From Halalkalicoccus paucihalophilus (lineage in GTDB: Archaea > Halobacteriota > Halobacteria > Halobacteriales > Halalkalicoccaceae): a stretch of DNA of 64,000 bases. Below, in pieces: positions 59,754 to 64,000 of this stretch. The DNA is taken from NCBI RefSeq assembly GCF_001593955.1, contig NZ_LTAZ01000001.1:310001-374000 (forward strand), in the 5' to 3' direction. Each line of letters starts with the position of its first letter. Position 1 is the stretch's first letter. The notes below the pieces were generated by a model. That model was not told the DNA's origin, searched no databases, and saw only the letters and a list, made by a program, of their open reading frames with translations. The translations under genes were made by a program, and so were the position numbers.

Positions 59754-61058
59754 ATGCCACGCGAACGCCGTCCCGGCGACGAGCCGCCGCTCGACGAGGA
59801 GTTCCCGTCCCTGAGAGTGCTCTCGGCGTCGCCCGAGAACGCCGAGGTCGCCTCCCGAACCGCCCTCGACGGACTGTTGACGTCCGTGGGGACCCACTAC
59901 ATCCGGAACCACTATCCCACACCCGAAACCGAGGCCGAGGGGTGGACGATATCGCTGACCGGGCTTCTCGATGGAAGCGGGGAGACGGGACCGAACGCCG
60001 ACGGCCCCGTCGTCGAAATGGACGAACTGCGCGAGGACTATCCCACCGAGTCCGTCGTCCACACCATGGAATGTTCGGGCAACGGCCGGGCCTTCTTCGA
60101 ACCCGATGCGGAGGGTCACCAGTGGACCGACGGCGCGGTCAGCACCGCCGTCTGGACCGGCACGCCCGTCCAGGCGCTTCTCGACGAGTACGACGCCCCC
60201 GCGGAGGGCTGGGTCGCGGTCATGGGTGGGGACGCCCCCGAGGGCGAGGAGGTCTTCTGTCGGTCCCTGCCGATGGGGAAAGTACGGGTGGACTGCGTGC
60301 TGGCCTACGAGATGAACGGCCGGCCGCTGCCGGCCGACCACGGCCATCCCGTCAGGCTGCTGGTGCCCGGCTGGTTCGGCAACAACAGCGTCAAGTGGGT
60401 CGATCGGATCCACGTCGCCGACTCGATGCCAACCGGTGAGAAGTGGGAGGGATATACCAAATATCAGCAGTTGGAGTACCGTCTGCGCTTCGACGACGAC
60501 GAGGACCCCGAGGAACTCGCAACCGTCGAAACGGCCGACACCTACGAACAGATGATGGCCGACGAGCCGCGACACGCCTACTTCTTCGATCAGCTCCCCA
60601 AATCGCTGATCACGGCCCCCGCCGACGGTGCGACCCTGTCGGCCGACGAAACCGTCGAGATCCGGGGGCTGGCGTGGGCCGGCGAGACTCCCGTCGAGCG
60701 CGTCGAGCTTTCGATGGGTGTTCGAAAGAGCAGGGCTCTTTCGAGCCAGTCAGAAGCGTCAAACGCTTCTGATGACGGCGGCGAGACGTGGTCCGACGCC
60801 GACCTCGGCGAGCCGGCGCTAGGCCGGTACGCCTGGCGGCGCTTCCGGGCCGAGTGGAACCCCGAACCGGGCGAGTACCGCCTGCTCGCGCGCGCGACGG
60901 ACGCGAAGGGGCGCGTCCAGCCGGCACGGATCGCCGAGCCCGACCCCGAACAGACGGGGATCGCCGGGGACGCCTACCCGTGGAACACGCAGGGCTACGG
61001 CAACAACGCGCACCGACCGCTGGGGGTCTCGGTGACCGTCGGACTCGATGAGATATAG
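59754..61058 (+). CDS. sulfite oxidase-family molybdopterin oxidoreductase with an inserted hairpin segment
   Basis: 434 residues. The oxidoreductase molybdopterin domain covers about 50-240 with MECSGNGRAFFEP (the cysteine that ligates Mo), PLPADHGHPVRLLVPGWFGNNSVKWVDRI; the C-terminal Mo-co dimerisation domain covers about 285-430 (VERVELS, DGGETWSDADLG, WNTQGYGNN). Between ELS and DGGETW, where the family has V-S-T/x-DGG-x-W, extra residues about 321-339 (MGVRKSRALSSQSEASNAS) are encoded by two perfect hairpins (60722-60772). No Tat signal, so cytoplasmic. Substrate unknown (sulfite, or protein-Met-sulfoxide). Confidence 0.85.
   Translation: MPRERRPGDEPPLDEEFPSLRVLSASPENAEVASRTALDGLLTSVGTHYIRNHYPTPETEAEGWTISLTGLLDGSGETGPNADGPVVEMDELREDYPTESVVHTMECSGNGRAFFEPDAEGHQWTDGAVSTAVWTGTPVQALLDEYDAPAEGWVAVMGGDAPEGEEVFCRSLPMGKVRVDCVLAYEMNGRPLPADHGHPVRLLVPGWFGNNSVKWVDRIHVADSMPTGEKWEGYTKYQQLEYRLRFDDDEDPEELATVETADTYEQMMADEPRHAYFFDQLPKSLITAPADGATLSADETVEIRGLAWAGETPVERVELSMGVRKSRALSSQSEASNASDDGGETWSDADLGEPALGRYAWRRFRAEWNPEPGEYRLLARATDAKGRVQPARIAEPDPEQTGIAGDAYPWNTQGYGNNAHRPLGVSVTVGLDEI
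60717..60772. repeat. double-hairpin insertion inside the molybdopterin oxidoreductase gene
   Basis: Two perfect 10-bp inverted repeats lie side by side: TCGAAAGAGC/GCTCTTTCGA (60722-60731/60735-60744, loop AGG) and TCAGAAGCGT/ACGCTTCTGA (60750-60759/60763-60772, loop CAA), five bases apart. They replace a short loop of the protein with about 18 extra codons while keeping the frame. G+C is lower than flanking sequence. The layout matches the hairpin pairs at 3442-3485 and 43429-43472. Confidence 0.8.
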
Positions 61059-61120
61059 TGCGGACACGGGGTTCGACCGCAGGCACAATCCGTTTGACCG
61101 AGGGGCGTGGTCCCGATAGT

Positions 61121-61909
61121 ATGGGACAGGTACACTACGACTTCGCGGGCGAGACGGCGATAGTTACGGGTGGATCCTCGGGCATCGGCCGCGCGATCGC
61201 GCTGGCGTTCGGCGACGCGGAGGCGACCGTGATCGTCGCGGACAAGCAGGAAGAACCGAAGGACCCCGACAACGATGTGCCGACCCACGAGGCCATCGAG
61301 GAGTCCGGGGGACGTGCCGAGTTCGTCGAGACGGACGTCGCCGACCCCGAGCAGGTCCGCTCGGTGATCGAGGCCGCCCGCGAGTACGGCGGCGTCGACG
61401 TCATGGTCAACAACGCGGGCGTCTACATCGGGGGTTCGTTCACCGACTACGATTCGAAAGACCTCGATACGGGCTACGAGGTCAATATTCGGGGAATGTT
61501 CGTCGGCACCCAGGCGGCTGCGAGCGACATGATCGACCGCGACGCGGAGGGCGCGATCGTCAACACCGCTTCGATCAGTTCGAATCTCGCCCAGCACGGC
61601 CAGGTCGCCTACGACACGACGAAGGGCGCACTGCGGATGCTCACGCGGGGTGCGGCGCTCGAACTCGCCTCGGAGGGAATCAGGGTCAACGCCACCGCGC
61701 CGGGGCAGATCGCCACCGAGTTCACCGAGAACGGCACCGAGCGTACCCAGAAACGGGCCGGCGACGGGGAGTTCCTGAAACCGATCCCGATGGGGCGGGC
61801 GGGCTTCCCCGAGGACGTCGCCGACGCCACCCTGTATCTCGCGAGCGACGCCGCCGGCTACACCACCGGCGAACTGCTGTCGGTCGACGGCGGCTGGCAG
61901 ATCGCCTGA
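61121..61909 (+). CDS. short-chain dehydrogenase/reductase
   Basis: 262 residues. Classical SDR: IVTGGSSGIGRAIALAFGD (TGxxxGIG), VMVNNAGVY (NNAG), VNTASISSNLAQHGQVAYDTTKGALRMLTRGAALEL (Ser, Tyr-x3-Lys), RVNATAPGQI and GGWQI at the end. An insertion after VADKQEEPKDPDNDVPTHEAIEESGG suggests a particular NAD(P) preference. Glucose-1-dehydrogenase or 3-oxoacyl-ACP-reductase-like types share this build, and no substrate can be assigned. A TATA-like element is weak. Located between the Mo-enzyme and the convergent ArsA gene. Confidence 0.9.
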   Translation: MGQVHYDFAGETAIVTGGSSGIGRAIALAFGDAEATVIVADKQEEPKDPDNDVPTHEAIEESGGRAEFVETDVADPEQVRSVIEAAREYGGVDVMVNNAGVYIGGSFTDYDSKDLDTGYEVNIRGMFVGTQAAASDMIDRDAEGAIVNTASISSNLAQHGQVAYDTTKGALRMLTRGAALELASEGIRVNATAPGQIATEFTENGTERTQKRAGDGEFLKPIPMGRAGFPEDVADATLYLASDAAGYTTGELLSVDGGWQIA

Positions 61910-62004
61910 GGGGCGTTTGCTCATCGGAGTTCTCTCGCGCTACCGCGCGCTGTAGTATACTCCTAAAAAGTCACGAACACTCGGTGTCCGTGGTCCGCAA
62001 ACCG

Positions 62005-62939
62005 CTACATCGCCAGCCGCTCGGCGATCCGCTCCAAGGAGTCGATTCCCTGTACTTCGCCGATTTCGTCGGGGACGGTCAGGATCTCGAACTCCGGAAA
62101 CGTCCCGTGGATCTCCGCGAGTCGCTCCTCGTGGCGCTCCTTTCGGGTTCGACAGCGCGAACAGCCCTCATCCACGTCCTCAAGAACTCGGTTCACCACG
62201 AGCGTCGAGACGGGCATCTCGACCTCGTGCAGGCGCTCGACCAGCCGCTCGGTTTCTGCGATCGCCATCCGCTCGGGGATGAGGACGGCACGAAACTCCG
62301 TGCGCTCGGGATCGCGAAGCACCTCGCGAGCACGTTCCATCCGTGACTTCAGCCCGGCGAGTCGTCCTCGCTTTCGTCCCGGCCGAGGTAGGCAGCGGGT
62401 CCCATCAGCATGCTTCGGGTCGAGGTCGCCATCCGGTGGAGCTGGCCCCGCACCGAGTCGGTGGTCTCGAGCGCGGCGTCGAGGACCTCGGGCAGTTCGA
62501 GCAGCCGGAGGGTGTGACCCGTCGGCGCGGTGTCGAAGACGATCCGGTCGTACTCGCCCGAATCGACGTACTCCGCGAGGGTATCGAGCGCTGCGGCCTC
62601 GTCGCCCCCGGCGGGGATCCCCGAGCCGAACAGGCGTTCGACCTCGTCTTCGGAGAGAGTGATCCCCACCGCCCGGAGATCGCTCGCGATCGCCGAGACG
62701 ATCGATTGGTACCGGTCCGCGCGGCTCTCGGGGTCGATCTCGACGGCGAAGAGGTTCTCCTGTATCTCGGTTGGTTCCCCCGTGAGATCGCGTTCGTACG
62801 AGTCAGAAAGCGAGTGGGCGGGGTCCGTCGAGACGACGAGGGTGCGTCTGCCGCGCCCGGCGAGCGCCAGGCCGGTCGCGGCGGCCATCGTCGTCTTCCC
62901 GACGCCACCCTTCCCGCCGTAGAGGACGTGTTCTGTCAC
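62005..62939 (-). pseudogene. arsA: ArsA/Get3-type ATPase, interrupted by a one-base frameshift
   Basis: From GTG 62939 (VTEHVLYGGKGGVGKTT, P-loop) the frame encodes TLVVSTDPAHSLSDSY, IVFDTAPTGHTLRLLELP and stops after DESEDDSPG at 62349. The rest, KSRMERAREVLRDPERTEFRAVLIPERMAIAETERLVERLHEVEMPVSTLVVNRVLED through the CSRCRTRK zinc/cluster region, is in another frame down to 62005. One extra G in the run complementary to C 62353-62355 would join them as DSPGLKSRMERAR, giving 311 residues, normal for the family. It targets tail-anchored proteins or exports arsenite. Mutation or a homopolymer sequencing error. Confidence 0.85.
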
Positions 62940-63024
62940 ACGCGCGCTACGATCCCCAGCGGTAAAGCTCCAACCCGGATACCGAAACGGTTGTTTCAAG
63001 CCCGCCCCGTGCGATCGACGAGAC

Positions 63025-64000
63025 ATGACGCGATCCGTGTGGCTGAAAGCCGACGACGCGGTCGGCGACTGGGAGGCTCGCAAACGACGAATCACCGCCG
63101 GTCTGGAAGCCGGCGTCGACTGGGTGCTCGTCGACGAGTCGGACGTCGAGCGCGTGCGCGAACTCGGCAGCGTGAACGTCGCCGCGTTCCGCTCGGGCGG
63201 TGACGTCCACGTCATGGACGCAGAGGAGAGCGAAACCGCGGAGCCCGACGCCGTGGTCATCGGCAAGAAGGGCGAGGGCGACGGTACCGTCGATCTGCCC
63301 GAGGACTTCTCGGGCTCGGCGGACCTCTCGGCGCTCCGGCGCGAGGACGAGACGCCGACGGGAGCGTACATCAGGATCCTCGACGAGTACTACGAGGCGT
63401 TCGCCGAAGAGGCCGCGGCGGAGGCCGACTACACCGTCGTGGTCGGCGAGGACTGGACGATCATCCCCCTCGAAAACCTGATCGCCCGCATCGGCGAAGA
63501 GACCGACCTGATCGCGGGCGTTCAGTCGGCCGAGGAGGCCCGCACCGCCTTCGAGACTCTCGAGATCGGGGCCGACGCCGTCCTGTTGGATTCGGACGAC
63601 CCCGACACCATTCGCGAGACCGTCGCGGTACGGGACCGGTCGGAGCGCGAACACCTCGATCTGGGGTGGGCGACGGTCACTGAGATCGCCCAAACAGGGA
63701 GCGCCGACCGGGTCTGTGTCGATACCGGCAGCCTGATGGATCACGACGAGGGGATGCTCGTCGGCTCGATGAGCCGGGGACTGTTCTTCGTCCACGCCGA
63801 GACCGCCGAGTCGCCCTACGTCGCCTCCCGACCGTTCCGGGTGAACGCCGGGGCGGTCCACGCCTACGTCCGCACCCCCGACGGCGGCACGAAGTACCTC
63901 TCCGAGCTCGAGAGCGGCGACGAGGTCCAACTCGTGGATACGGAGGGCAACACCCGCGAGGCGATCGTCGGCCGGGTGAAAATCGAGAGCCGGCCGATGT
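63025..64000 (+). CDS. aroB: 3-dehydroquinate synthase II (C-terminus cut by window edge)
   Basis: 325 visible residues starting MTRSVWLKADDAVGDWEARKRRITAGLEAGVDWVLVDESD. Typical archaeal DHQ synthase II features: NLIARIGEETDLIAGVQSAEEA, DAVLLDSDDP, VCVDTGSLMDHDEGMLVGSMSRGLFFVHAETAESPYVASRPFRVNAGAVHAYV. It uses NAD to convert the ADH synthase product to dehydroquinate, so it acts downstream of the gene at 58906. The name aroB by function; it is not homologous to bacterial AroB. Divergent from the ArsA gene with 85 bases between. Confidence 0.92.
   Translation, partial: MTRSVWLKADDAVGDWEARKRRITAGLEAGVDWVLVDESDVERVRELGSVNVAAFRSGGDVHVMDAEESETAEPDAVVIGKKGEGDGTVDLPEDFSGSADLSALRREDETPTGAYIRILDEYYEAFAEEAAAEADYTVVVGEDWTIIPLENLIARIGEETDLIAGVQSAEEARTAFETLEIGADAVLLDSDDPDTIRETVAVRDRSEREHLDLGWATVTEIAQTGSADRVCVDTGSLMDHDEGMLVGSMSRGLFFVHAETAESPYVASRPFRVNAGAVHAYVRTPDGGTKYLSELESGDEVQLVDTEGNTREAIVGRVKIESRPM

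Noticed and set aside
60713-60774. GATG flanking the double-hairpin as a target-site duplication
   Set aside because: Removing the insert plus one GATG would leave the gene out of frame, so this 4-base match is probably chance.

Overview
The window is a gene-dense, GC-rich piece of a haloarchaeal chromosome (class Halobacteria). The evidence is the strongly acidic proteins, a TFB initiation factor, a thermosome subunit, membrane-anchored LonB, archaeal NadM, NreA, a GfcR-type sugar regulator, the archaeal shikimate enzymes (ADH synthase and DHQ synthase II) beside trpCBA, and many genes with a TATA box about 25-35 bases upstream of the start (leaderless mRNAs). No rRNA, tRNA, CRISPR array or complete insertion sequence was seen. 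I do not assign a genus.

Layout. 1-3.2 kb: start of a geranylgeranyl reductase-family gene (cut by the window edge), ferredoxin, MOSC protein, acetamidase. 3.4-13.6 kb: sugar-acid region with gluconate/galactonate dehydratase (gad-type), a second, frameshifted, enolase-superfamily dehydratase, a DapA/KDG-aldolase-family gene, a degenerate asparagine-synthetase-like gene, a rhodanese-metallo-beta-lactamase fusion, a HAD phosphatase, then gdh overlapping gfcR. Together these encode much of the upper semi-phosphorylative Entner-Doudoroff route plus its regulator. 13.6-17.5 kb: CGFS glutaredoxin and two tandem PAPS-reductase-family paralogs. 17.6-27 kb: TrkH with a coupled upstream mini-ORF, aldo/keto reductase, methylmalonyl-CoA mutase large subunit, small membrane proteins, NreA. 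27-34.7 kb: TFB, RNase HI pair, PadR regulator, pyrophosphatase, phosphodiesterase/phosphatase, SDR and AKR. 34.7-43.4 kb: MFS transporter, GpgS-like glycosyltransferase, Nudix, FAD oxidoreductase, Hsp20, metallophosphatase, radical SAM. 43.5-48 kb: TRAM protein, cysteine-cluster protein, MBL hydrolase, wHTH, PPOX, methyltransferase, GT2. 48-55.5 kb: thermosome, TRIC-type channel, a deletion scar joining an MFS and an SDR remnant, SAM hydrolase (DUF62)-nadM, lonB, CPBP protease. 55.5-64 kb: MGMT-like protein without the active cysteine, trpC-trpB-trpA-ADH synthase, a molybdopterin oxidoreductase carrying an in-frame double-hairpin insertion, an SDR, a frameshifted ArsA ATPase, and the start of DHQ synthase II.

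Most notable: (i) pairs of perfect stem-loops with 3-base loops at three unrelated places, one of them inside a coding sequence; (ii) a 7-7-7 palindrome between the TATA-like element and the start of gdh, next to gfcR; (iii) two otherwise intact genes each broken by a one-base homopolymer change; (iv) mini-ORFs whose stop overlaps the next start upstream of trkH and at 38.4 kb; (v) enzyme homologs with altered key residues (MGMT-like PDHR, TrpA Glu at the Asp60 position, Asn-synthetase-like without Cys2).
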